From Chrysomallon squamiferum (lineage: Eukaryota; Mollusca; Gastropoda; Neomphalida; Peltospiridae): a stretch of 64,000 nucleotides of DNA. A program made the position numbers and the translations under genes. The notes beneath the pieces are model-generated. The model did no database searches, was not told the DNA's origin, and saw only the letters and a list, made by a program, of their open reading frames with translations. How positions within the stretch are numbered: position 1 is the stretch's first letter; each line of letters begins with the position of its first letter. The DNA lies in assembly GCA_012295275.1 (NCBI GenBank), contig CM022665.1, positions 20,258,150-20,322,149 of the forward strand, given 5' to 3'. Positions 48,273-64,000 of the stretch are shown piece after piece.

Positions 48273-49194
48273 TTTCACTTTTAAAAAAATATTTATTTCC
48301 TTATTTATTCCTTTTTCATTTGTTTAATTTGTTGTATTTTTTCTCTCTTTTTTCTCTCTATATATTGTATTACTAGTACTAATAATAATACTACTGCTGC
48401 TGCTGCTATTATTATTATTATAGTTGCTTTATCCCGACTGCCGTTTTTGTTACTTTAGACCTATTTTTAAATAATGCATATACATCAAACTTTTTTCCAT
48501 TTTTTTTTTTGTTTTTGTTTGTTTGTTTGTTTTGTTTTCCTAGCAACAACTTTTGGGTTCACATATTTTAATGTAATAAAACGAAAGTCAGTAAACCATT
48601 GTTATCTAGTTAGATTAAAACGCCTGCAAAGGAAATTGTATAACATAAAATAACCGTAAATTGCCGAACACGATCGACTGGCAAATTGGTCCTGTGTGAT
48701 TGACTGAATTCTTCATCAAAGAGGCGCTTCACTGCATGACGAATGATGAGACAGATGTACGAGATTCATAGTTATTTAAGCGATGCGCACATCTTTACTT
48801 AATTAGAGCGGCAACAGATCAAAGGTCACTGTTTTCTCTCATGTCTGAACTCCAGCTGTACTATATCTATCTATCTTTCAAAATTTGATGACTTACCTTT
48901 TCAGTTTTACATTGATTAAACTATATCGACGCATGTCTGTAGACATCCGTTCATTCCTAATCAAATTACTGCAGCTACCGCTGCTGCTGCTACCACCACC
49001 ACAACCACTACTACTGCTACTAGAACAACTACAATTACTGTTATTACTACTACTACTACAAAATTTTTGCTACAACTGAAAACAACAATTATGTGTTTAT
49101 TACTACAATATTTATTGCTTCTACTACTGCTGCAACTGTTATTATCACTACTACGTCTTCTATAGGTACGACTATTATTACTACTACTATAACT
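44931..49194. other. Intergenic, no gene recognised
   Basis: Contains the FAAH2 3' UTR, (AT)n at 45750-45768, (ATT)n at 46100-46135, an exact kB motif at 46020-46030, AAC/AAT trinucleotides at 46966-47020 and 47092-47118, ACAC/ACAT low-complexity at 47465-47770, (CA)n at 48220-48270, and an ACT/GCT trinucleotide block at 48965-49060. A minus-strand leader-exon-like segment ends at a donor at 46647 (see findings). No coding exon was identified. Confidence 0.6.
46020..46030. promoter_or_regulatory. Second exact kB motif
   Basis: GGGGAAATCCC occurs again, identical to the one at 37158-37168 but with different flanks (TTCAG before, TTTAGG after). It has no recognised gene start nearby, about 1.5 kb downstream of the FAAH2 stop. 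Function is unknown. Confidence 0.4.
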
Positions 49195-49244
49195 ATGAAC
49201 CATTTAGCAGACATAGCAGACAAAAGAAAGTGACAGTAAATTTA

Positions 49245-49283
<39 letters not shown>

Positions 49284-49786
49284 TCACTTCAATTCTTGTC
49301 TTCACTCGAAAAAAAAGAAAAAAAAAAAAGAACGAAATGACACTGAATATAGATATTTCATGTTATCTTGAAACTTGTCTTATTTTGTACATAATAGCTA
49401 AATTAATTCAGTTTAAAAACCCTTGTAGAATGTTAATTTATTTTATTATGTTGTTTTTTTTTTTTTTTTTTTTTTTAATTATTATTTATTTTATTTTATT
49501 TTGTTTCGTTTATTTATTAATGCATTTTATTTTATTTATTTTTTACTTTTATTTATTTATTATTATTATTATTTTAATATCATTAGGGCATCATCAAGAC
49601 CACTACTACTACTGCTGCTGCTACGAACAACACTACTACTATTATTACTACTACTGTTATTATAACTGCTGCTACTGTCACTACTACTAGTACTACTACT
49701 ACTACTACTACTATTATTGCTGCTACTACTATTACTACTACTACCACTATTATTGCTGTCACTACTATTACTGCTACTACTACTAC

Positions 49787-49821
<35 letters not shown>

Positions 49822-49950
49822 TATTATTACTGCTGCTGCTACTGTCACTACTGCTACTACTACTATTATTATTACTGCTGCTACAGTCACTACTACTACT
49901 ATTATTATTGCTGTTGCTACTGTCACTACTACTACTACAACTATTACTAA
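49195..49950 (+). repeat. Left arm of a large inverted repeat
   Basis: This arm is the reverse complement of about 53300-53990. Order inward: ATGAAC, ATTTAGCAGACATAGCAGAC, AAAGTGACAGTAAATTTA, a (GT)n tract, TCTCACTTCAATTCTTGTCT, a 120-bp unique part nearly identical between arms (AATATAGATATTTCATGTTA and so on), a poly(T)/TTTA-rich part, then an ACT/GCT trinucleotide block. Confidence 0.95.
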
Positions 49951-50530
49951 TATGTCTACTACCACTACTACTATTACCACTAAATCTAGAACTATACTAT
50001 AACTCCTACTATTACTATTAGTAATACGTCTTCTACTACTATTATTATTATTACCACTAAGCTTACTCCTATAGTATACTACTACTATTATTGCTACTAC
50101 GTCTACCACTACAACTATTATTACAGCTCCTACTAGTATTACTACTACTGCTGCAACAGCTACTGTTATACATACTATTTCTACTACTATTACAACTGCA
50201 TCTACTGCTACTATAACTACTACTGTTATTACTACCGCTACCAGTACTATTACCATAACTATGTTTGGTAGTATGGGGACAAGAAGGCAACTAAATGCAA
50301 GAAGCATTTATCTCCTACCCCGATATTCTCTGGTCAAAGATTTCCGGGTTGGTGATTTCTGATTGGGGTCTTGAGTTCCTTTTTGTGGTATGTTTCTTTA
50401 CAACTAACTATAAGGTACTTTTTATGGTAAGAAACGACCGATTAAGGAATATAAAGCCAATATTAGGGCATATGACATATTAACATACAAATATATTCAT
50501 CTAGTTTGCACGCTCTTTTTGGTTCGTCGA

Positions 50531-50611
<81 letters not shown>

Positions 50612-51398
50612 ATTTACTTCCCAGAATTCTGCATCTTCTGAATTCTAGTTTGAAAAATAAATAAATAAAAATTCAGATGTTCTTAGTAACTCTGGCTCTT
50701 TGGGCCATCGATTACGTACCCTCCCCTCCCATATATACATTTCTGCGTCCGGGTCTGGATAAGTATTATTTATTTATTTATTTATTTATTTTATAACTAG
50801 ACACCTCTGCTACCTCGAGTGAAAACGTTTACCTCTGACATGGATAATAAATTGCAAACATCTTAACTGATTTTACTACTGCCACGTGACAACGCGTGTC
50901 GAGCACACTCAGGGCGGCTTGCCTTTTGTCCAGGCGCGCGCGCTGTCCATCTAAGCTTTTCATTGGCTGTTGCGCGTATGCGTTCTCACACGCGCTACAT
51001 GACCCGGATATGCACCAGTAGCCTCGAAAAGGCGTAACCATACCAGCCTGCACCCATTTCGATAAAAATATTTATCGTCTTAATATTAATAACAGACATT
51101 TTTCTTCATAAATTTCACTTATCTGGATTTACTATGGAAACGATGACAGCTATAAAATAAGTAAGTTTATTTATCATCTAGTTCGAAAATTGTATTGTCA
51201 AAGTCTGTATAGCTACTGCTGCTATTATTATTACTACTATAACTACTACTACTATTACTACTATTACTACTACAACTACTGCTGCTTCTGTTTATTATTT
51301 CTATATTTAATTAAAAGTTGTTTGTTTTTTTTATTATTTTTTTTACAAAGTTACAAAAGGATGTTTACAGGTTTAATATTTACTTTGTTATTACATGC

Positions 51399-51450
<52 letters not shown>

Positions 51451-51643
51451 CTTGTAACAATGATGAATTTAAAAATTACTTTTTTTTAGCTTTCTGTTAA
51501 TGCGATTAAACATTTATTTATTTATTTACTTATTTACTTATTTATTTATTCTCTATTTCAAGCAGTACATTTTATAAACATATATCATGAAATATACAAT
51601 TATATAAACCTCGGTGAATACTAATATACATAAAGCTTTATAC

Positions 51644-51717
<74 letters not shown>

Positions 51718-53299
51718 TTTTTCTTCTGAAAATGTATTCTTCGTCTTTTTATTTTATTTTATTTTATTTTATTTTATTTTATTTGTTTGTTGTTGTTTTT
51801 TTCTCTCTTTTCAGTGAAATTCATTTCTGTTAATATTTATCCAAGTTACAAAACTGACAGTGACACTGAGCTGCACATGTGCAGTGATCACTGAGGTGAA
51901 TGTTCTACTATGGGGGGAGTCATTAGACTAAGAAATGTACGATTGTCGTTAAGAAACGTACAAAGGAGAACCTTGTCAGTTTTGTTTATTACTAAAAGAA
52001 GAAAAGCGTTTGACATATTTGTATTCAGTTAATAATAATAATAATAATAATAACGACAAAGACAACGACGACGTTGATGATGAAAATGATGATGATGATG
52101 ATGAGATAACAATAATAATTTTAAAAAAGAAAAGAACAAAGAAACTATAAAAAAATCATATAACATCTTTAGTTTCTGTTATTTATTTATTTATAGGTAT
52201 TTAAGCTCTTTTTTCCTCCATATCTTTCCTTTTGACATTTTCATTTGACTTCTATTTTTTTTTTTTTTTTTGATAAAGTTCAAACTTTTGTAAAGTTGGA
52301 ATAGTTTCTGTTTCTTTGTTTTAATTTCATTTGTTAGCTTTAAATTATGAAATATTCCATATTACAAACAAATAAATAAACAGAATTTAGAAAGAAACAT
52401 TTATAAACAATATGCTGTCTGTTTTCAAAGCACAATACAAACCGCAATGTGAATTCAACGAACAAATAGAAAGTAGATCAAGATTTGTTGCTTTTTTTTA
52501 ATTATTATTATTTTATTTATTCGCGAATATCGGCCAATAATAAAAGCTAACTGAACTTTTAACTGCTATGTACGACTGTCGAGTATCCGCCCATCTCTCA
52601 AATTAAATAACGGGTTTTCACGCAAAACATCAAACGATTTACTGACAAAACCGTCTGCCGTCGCTGTCGCTTTATTCTTCTCTGTTCATGACGTCACTTT
52701 ACAATAGAGGTAAAATAATTGGTTGACGTATGTTGTCACTAGCAACCAGGGTTACTGATTGCTTTTCGTCTTTTAATAGGTTCCATGACTTTTGATGTTT
52801 TTAATTCTATTTTTACTTCACAGGTCGCGCGTCTTTCTCTCCCCCCCCCCCGTCGAATCAAACGGGATGACGCGTGGCAAACGTGTCGTTCTGATTGGCT
52901 GAAATTCTCTCTCACCTGCCAGGTAGCCTCGAGTGTAGTTTTGTTAAAATGTGACAGGTGTTTTCAGTTTGTACTGTTATCTTCTGTCCCAGAGTAATTA
53001 CACCTTTTTTTTTTCTTCTTCTTCTTCTTTTCTCTTTTTTCTTTCGTTCTTCTTCTTTCACCTTTTTTTTTTTATTTTTTTTTTTGAACGTCCGATTTAC
53101 ATGGCTTAGAAATACGGTATTTATGGTTTATGGAACGAAGCGTGGAAAAAAAAAAATAAAAACGTTTTTAACTAAAGTAAATAATAATAACAATTTAAAA
53201 AATAAAATAAAATAAAATAAATAATACAAAAATAATAATAATGTAACCGAATAAAAATAAATGAAATATGTCATAAAGTATAACAATAGTAGTAATAAT
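49951..53299. other. Spacer between inverted-repeat arms; CpG-rich patches and microsatellites, no transposase
   Basis: Holds a trinucleotide block to 50240, (CT)n at 50532-50609, a GC- and CpG-rich patch at about 50880-51050 with an inverted CCAAT, (AAT)n at 51402-51447, (CT)n at 51650-51712, (TTTTA)n at 51747-51785, a patch at 52640-52930 with a CRE palindrome TGACGTCA (52689-52696) and an inverted CCAAT (ATTGG at 52894-52898), and pyrimidine runs at 53005-53085. No frame encodes a recognisable transposase or reverse transcriptase. Confidence 0.6.
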
Positions 53300-53990
53300 G
53301 ACAATAGCAGAGGAATAATAATAGTAGTAGTAATAGTAGTAGTAGCAGTGGTTGTAGTAGTAGTAGTAGTAGTGACTGTAGCAGCAGTAATAATAATAGT
53401 AGTAGTAGCAGTAGTGACAGTAGCAGCAGCAGCAGTAATAATAATATAATAATAATGATAATAATAATAATAATAATAGTAGTAGCAGTAATAGTAGTGA
53501 CAGTAGCAGCAGTAATAATAATAATAGTAGTAATAATAGTAGTAGTGTTGTTCGTAGCAGCAGCAGTAGTAGTAGTAGTGGTCTTGATGATGCTCTAATG
53601 ATATTAAAATAATAAAAATAATAAATAAATAAAAGTAAAAAATAAATAAAATAAAATGCATTAATAAATAAACGAAACAAAACAAAATAAAATAAAATAA
53701 ATAATAATTAAAAAAACCCAACGAAAAACCCAACAACAACAACATAACAATAATAAAATAAAATAACATTCTACAAGGGTTTTTAAAACTGAATTAATTT
53801 AGCTATTATGTACAAAATAAGACAAGTTTCAAGATAACATGAAATATCTATATTCAGTGTCATTTCGTTTTTTAATTTTTTTTTCGAGTGAAGACAAGAA
53901 TTGAAGTGAGACACACACACACACACACACACACATATATTAAATTTACTGTCACTTTCTTTTGTCTGCTATGTCTGCTAAATCGTTCAT
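53300..53990 (-). repeat. Right arm of the large inverted repeat
   Basis: Reverse complement of 49195-49950. The unique part at about 53766-53912 is almost identical to 49290-49445. The differences are mainly in homopolymer, (AC)n and trinucleotide lengths. The outer end is at GTTCAT (53985-53990), directly next to a GGCGCC palindrome. Confidence 0.95.
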
Positions 53991-54422
53991 TTTGGCGCCA
54001 AAAATCGGCCATACATTAACTGAGTCAAAGCCGAAGAACATCAAAAATATTTTTATAATGACTAAACCAAATACTGAAATAGAAACATTATTACTAGTAA
54101 TCAATACAAAAGGATCTTATTTTTAATAAGAATAATTGTTATTCTTATTATAGCGTTTTTCTGAAATGGGTAATAGTAGACAGTTACAAATATATTTTTT
54201 GCAAACAGCAGGATTTAATAAATTATCAACATAATAAGATTATTATTATTATTATTATTATATTATTATTATTATTATTATATGATTCTATTATTTATTT
54301 ATTTATTTATTTATTTTGTTTTATTTTTCTCGACAATCGTAATCTCAAGCAATTCGAAAAAAAAAAAAATAATAATAATAATAAATAAATAAAATATAAA
54401 TAATAAAAAACGAATGTTAATG

Positions 54423-54480
<58 letters not shown>

Positions 54481-55083
54481 TTATTATTATCATCATCATC
54501 ATCATTGTGCTAAATTAAATATGATTAAATTTAAAATCTGAAAGGAGATAAATGTAAATTTATTACAAACCTAAAATAAAATTTCAAAAATCTTGTTTTT
54601 ACGGTGTTGTGATCAGTCGGATAAAAAAAAAAAAAAAAAGAGAACGAAATCGTGAACACGCATCAATTTTAGTTGATGGGAAACAGAGCAGCTGCTTGAA
54701 GTCACGTGATCCAGATACGCGATCTTTGTGGTCTTCCAGAACCTTTTTTTCAAACACGATTTTATTATTATTATTTTATCATTATTTATTTATTTATTTA
54801 TTAGTTTGTTTGTCTGTTTATTTGTCGTTTATTTATTTATTTATTTATTTATTTCTTTGTTTGTTTGTTTGTTTGTTTATTTGTTTATTTATTTGTTTGC
54901 TTATTTGTTTTTAATTTAGTTAGTTACATTCCGTCCTCTTTGTTCCTGATTATGGTTTCTAGATATATATTTTTTAAATTTATTTATTTACTGTTTTCTT
55001 TTCATTTGTATAATTAACTTAAAATACATACTCCAGTTCTCTGAGAACTTTTAAATATTGAAATACGATTTTATTTACATATT

Positions 55084-55140
<57 letters not shown>

Positions 55141-55535
55141 TTGTTCTAGTATATTTAAAATGATGTCATTTACTGAAGCATTAAATTCTTTAAACATTAT
55201 TTTTCAACCGTATGGTTTTTACGATATTAAATTACGCAGTGAAATAAAAGGAATTTCGTTCAGGTTTTTCACTGACTAAAACAGACCATCTGCTGTCACT
55301 AATTGCAAAATGGATGTAACATTATTCTCGCACCACTAGGGGTGAAGTCTGTGGGGGGAGAATCGCGAGTTTAACAAAGCCGTCGCGTTTTTAAATACAT
55401 TTTCTACGTAATACACATCACTGATTATTTATTTCAAACATTCTGTCATGAACTACGATTTCAGGACATTAACGCTTGCTGATTCCTTCAAATTTTAAAA
55501 ATTATTTCTATTTCTGGGTTTGGAACCATGTGTAG
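53991..55535. other. Intergenic, simple repeats
   Basis: (ATT)n at 54240-54282, 54427-54482 and 55094-55140, (TTTA)n at 54785-54853 with TTTG runs, and otherwise AT-rich unique sequence. I see no gene. Confidence 0.6.
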
Positions 55536-55640
55536 GAATTTGGCGGGCACGCGCGCATTGTGTGGCAGACGACAAAAGGCAGGTGCGAGTCGCGTGCGTT
55601 CAGTGCGCGCGCCAGTGAAGAAAAATCGATAAACATTCAA
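55536..55640 (+). promoter_or_regulatory. CpG-rich putative promoter with E2F-like site
   Basis: A CpG-dense 100-bp patch (GGCGGGCACGCGCGCATTG, GCGAGTCGCGTGCG, GTGCGCGCGCC) stands out in AT-rich DNA. TTTGGCGGG at 55539-55547 matches an E2F-type motif. It directly precedes the ATG of a candidate first exon. Confidence 0.45.
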
Positions 55641-62034
<6,394 letters not shown>

Positions 62035-62183
62035 TGGAAATATGAAATCTTAAAAGAAATATTTATTAATAAAACTGGATTTTTTTTTTTTTTCCGAGAA
62101 GCTTAGAAATGCAAAGAAAAAAAATAATAACAACAGAATTTAAAAAAATAAAAAATAAAAAATTAAAAAAATTAAAAAAATAA

Positions 62184-62228
<45 letters not shown>

Positions 62229-62675
62229 GTAAATAAATAAATAATGCAAGATTTCTCAATAGGTATTTCAATGAGTCCTTTATGAATGTCGATTGACAGA
62301 AATAGAAAATTAACATAAATAATATGCATGGTTTCGACAGAAAGTATGATGCAACTTGGAGGTTTCTGTTTGGTTTAAATAACTTCTGTGAAAAGAAGCC
62401 TAGTGCAATGGCACTAACATTAGACATAATTATAGGGTGGTTATTCATTCCAGCGTTGCGTAAGAGTGTTGTTCAGTTGGATGTGACCTTTTGAGAGAAC
62501 GCGACGTATATTTGACACAAAAATATGCAGGTTATTACACGGGTACATGCATAGCAATGTTGTTAGCTATTTTATGTAATTCTTAACAAATGTGGATTCA
62601 AAGATTTTCTAAAGATTGATTATGTGTTGTAGTTTGTGTTAATGTAATTTGAAAGATTAGAGTGATAAAGAATAC

Positions 62676-62754
<79 letters not shown>

Positions 62755-63359
62755 TTCGTTTATTACTACTACTACTACTACTATTATCACTATTTGTTAT
62801 TATTATTATTATTATTATCCTGCATAACTCACACCATACTAGTGACGTATTTCACACGGCATAACAAACCACTGATGTATTACATAAAAGTGACGTTTTA
62901 CACAACACAAAATGCAACTGATGTGTTACTCAACTCAGAAAGCACTGCTGATGTAATACACAATTCACAGCACACTAATAACACATTGCATAGTAACGTC
63001 ACAAAACTGACGTATTTCAGAACTCACATTCCTGGCGTTCCCAACAAGCAGAGTACATAACGTCTTTTTTTTTTTTTATCATGTGACCGGTAGATGACAT
63101 ACTGATGTCAGCACAAACAGAATTGCCATGTACGTTTGCCGGGCTTAGTTATTTAGTGATGTGTATAATACTCATTATATGTTCGTTTATAGTATAATTA
63201 TGTCCTCCATAAGTACTAATATGCACATACATATATATATGCATATAAAACACATATACCTACTTATCTACATACTACATACATACTAGCATACACACTA
63301 GCATACACATATACATATATATATATATATATATGCATGCATACACACATACATACATG
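62035..63359. other. Intergenic flank
   Basis: (AAT)n at 62186-62224, (GA)n at 62679-62750, ACT/ATT trinucleotides at 62763-62818, a degenerate array with ACTGATGTATTACA/GTGACGT-like units at about 62840-63020, and AT/CATA-rich sequence at 63220-63360. No gene was recognised. Confidence 0.6.
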
Positions 63360-63709
63360 CAGGGCCGGATTAACTTCTATTGATGCCCTAAGCATAGTTG
63401 AATTCTGGTGCCCCTTTTTAACAATTTTTAACACCATATTAGTATTTGGTGATAGCACCCTTTTTGCAGTACCGTAAGAACATCTTACTATACTTAATAA
63501 TAGAACCATGGTAAATTTTGCCCTGGAAAAAAAAAACCATTTATTTACAGCTGTATGCGTGTGGTTACTTCGCTTAATGATTAATCAAATGTTGACAGTT
63601 TGTACAATGTTCCATAAAAAAAATCAGGCAATAAAAAATGTGCGTGGTGCCCCCTTCCCACGGTGCCCTAAGCACGTAATTATTTTGCTTAATGGTTAAT
63701 CCAGTCCTG
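63360..63709. mobile_element. Short non-autonomous hAT-like DNA transposon (MITE)
   Basis: The left end is CAGGGCCGGATTAAC. The right end, reverse-complemented, is CAGGACTGGATTAAC, giving inverted repeats of 15 bp with two mismatches that start with CAGG as in hAT elements. The flanks CATACATG (left) and CATAAATC (right) could be a degenerate 8-bp target duplication. The 350-bp interior has no coding capacity and contains paired GGTGCCCTAAGC-like words near both ends (GATGCCCTAAGCA and GGTGCCCTAAGCA). Confidence 0.75.
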
Positions 63710-64000
63710 CATAAATCCATTCAAGCTTACAAGCATACATATCTACCTACCTACACACGTACAATACACACACATCTAGATACTTACATACAATACGTAC
63801 CATCCTACATACAGACATAGATATACACACATCCATCCATCCAACCATCCATACATATATGTATATATATATATATAATATATACACTAGCATGTCTACA
63901 AACATACATACGTTCACAATTTTTCTTTCTTTCTTTTCTTTAATGAATGATTGCTTCCACTCCTTTTTCCCTTCTAAATATTGTTCATTTTCAACTCTCG
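63710..64000. other. ACAT/CATC low-complexity end of window
   Basis: Imperfect ACAT, CTAC and ATCC tetranucleotides and an (AT)n stretch at 63856-63880. No gene. Confidence 0.7.

Noticed and set aside
49247-50307. Long open frames of Tyr/Cys/Leu or Val on both strands
   Set aside because: They arise from ACT/ATT/GCT trinucleotide repeats, and the matching frames in the right arm (53128-53769) are the same repeat inverted.

Overview
This window is eukaryotic nuclear DNA. It is very AT-rich, its introns have GT/AG borders, and it is saturated with simple repeats such as (CT)n, (GT)n, (ATT)n, (TTTA)n, (GTAT)n and (AAAAT)n. The gene set (an A20-like deubiquitinase, a FAAH2-type amidase, secreted LDLa and EF-hand proteins), the intron-rich structure and the repeat style suggest a lophotrochozoan invertebrate, most likely a mollusc. 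The species assignment is inference.

Layout. 1578-2574 (+) is the last exon of an unrecognised gene. 6086-10075 (+) is a three-exon secreted EF-hand protein with a TATA box just upstream. 12398-12859 (-) is a one-exon secreted protein with three LDL-receptor class A modules. 16560-26822 (+) is a 13-exon gene of about 1046 residues. It joins a long acidic N-terminal half studded with AT-hook-like RGR motifs to a CCR4/Angel/PDE12-type EEP nuclease domain. 31650-36429 (-) is an A20/TNFAIP3-like OTU deubiquitinase with eight A20 zinc fingers and an in-frame 10-residue minisatellite. 39374-44475 (+) is a complete seven-exon FAAH2-like amidase, divergent from the A20 gene. From about 44.5 to 55.6 kb I find no convincing coding gene, but there is a large, nearly perfect inverted repeat (arms at about 49.2-49.95 and 53.3-53.99 kb). 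55641-62034 (+) holds a tentative three-exon gene starting at a CpG-rich promoter. The last 2 kb hold microsatellites and a short hAT-like non-autonomous element.

How the genes relate. There are no operons. The most meaningful regulatory link is a perfect NF-kB motif about 50 bp upstream of the probable 5' splice site of the A20 leader exon, which fits the negative feedback known for A20. FAAH2 (lipid amide hydrolysis) and A20 are head-to-head with about 2 kb between them.

The most unusual signal is in FAAH2. Intron 5 is built from about 15 degenerate copies of a 31-bp unit matching the 3' splice site plus the first codons of exon 6. The intron before exon 7 carries a damaged duplicate of exon 7's start. 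The 3' end of the coding sequence also seems to seed a tandem repeat. The locus therefore looks like one where exon edges are repeatedly duplicated, leaving many decoy acceptors. Several other introns hold their own private minisatellites.
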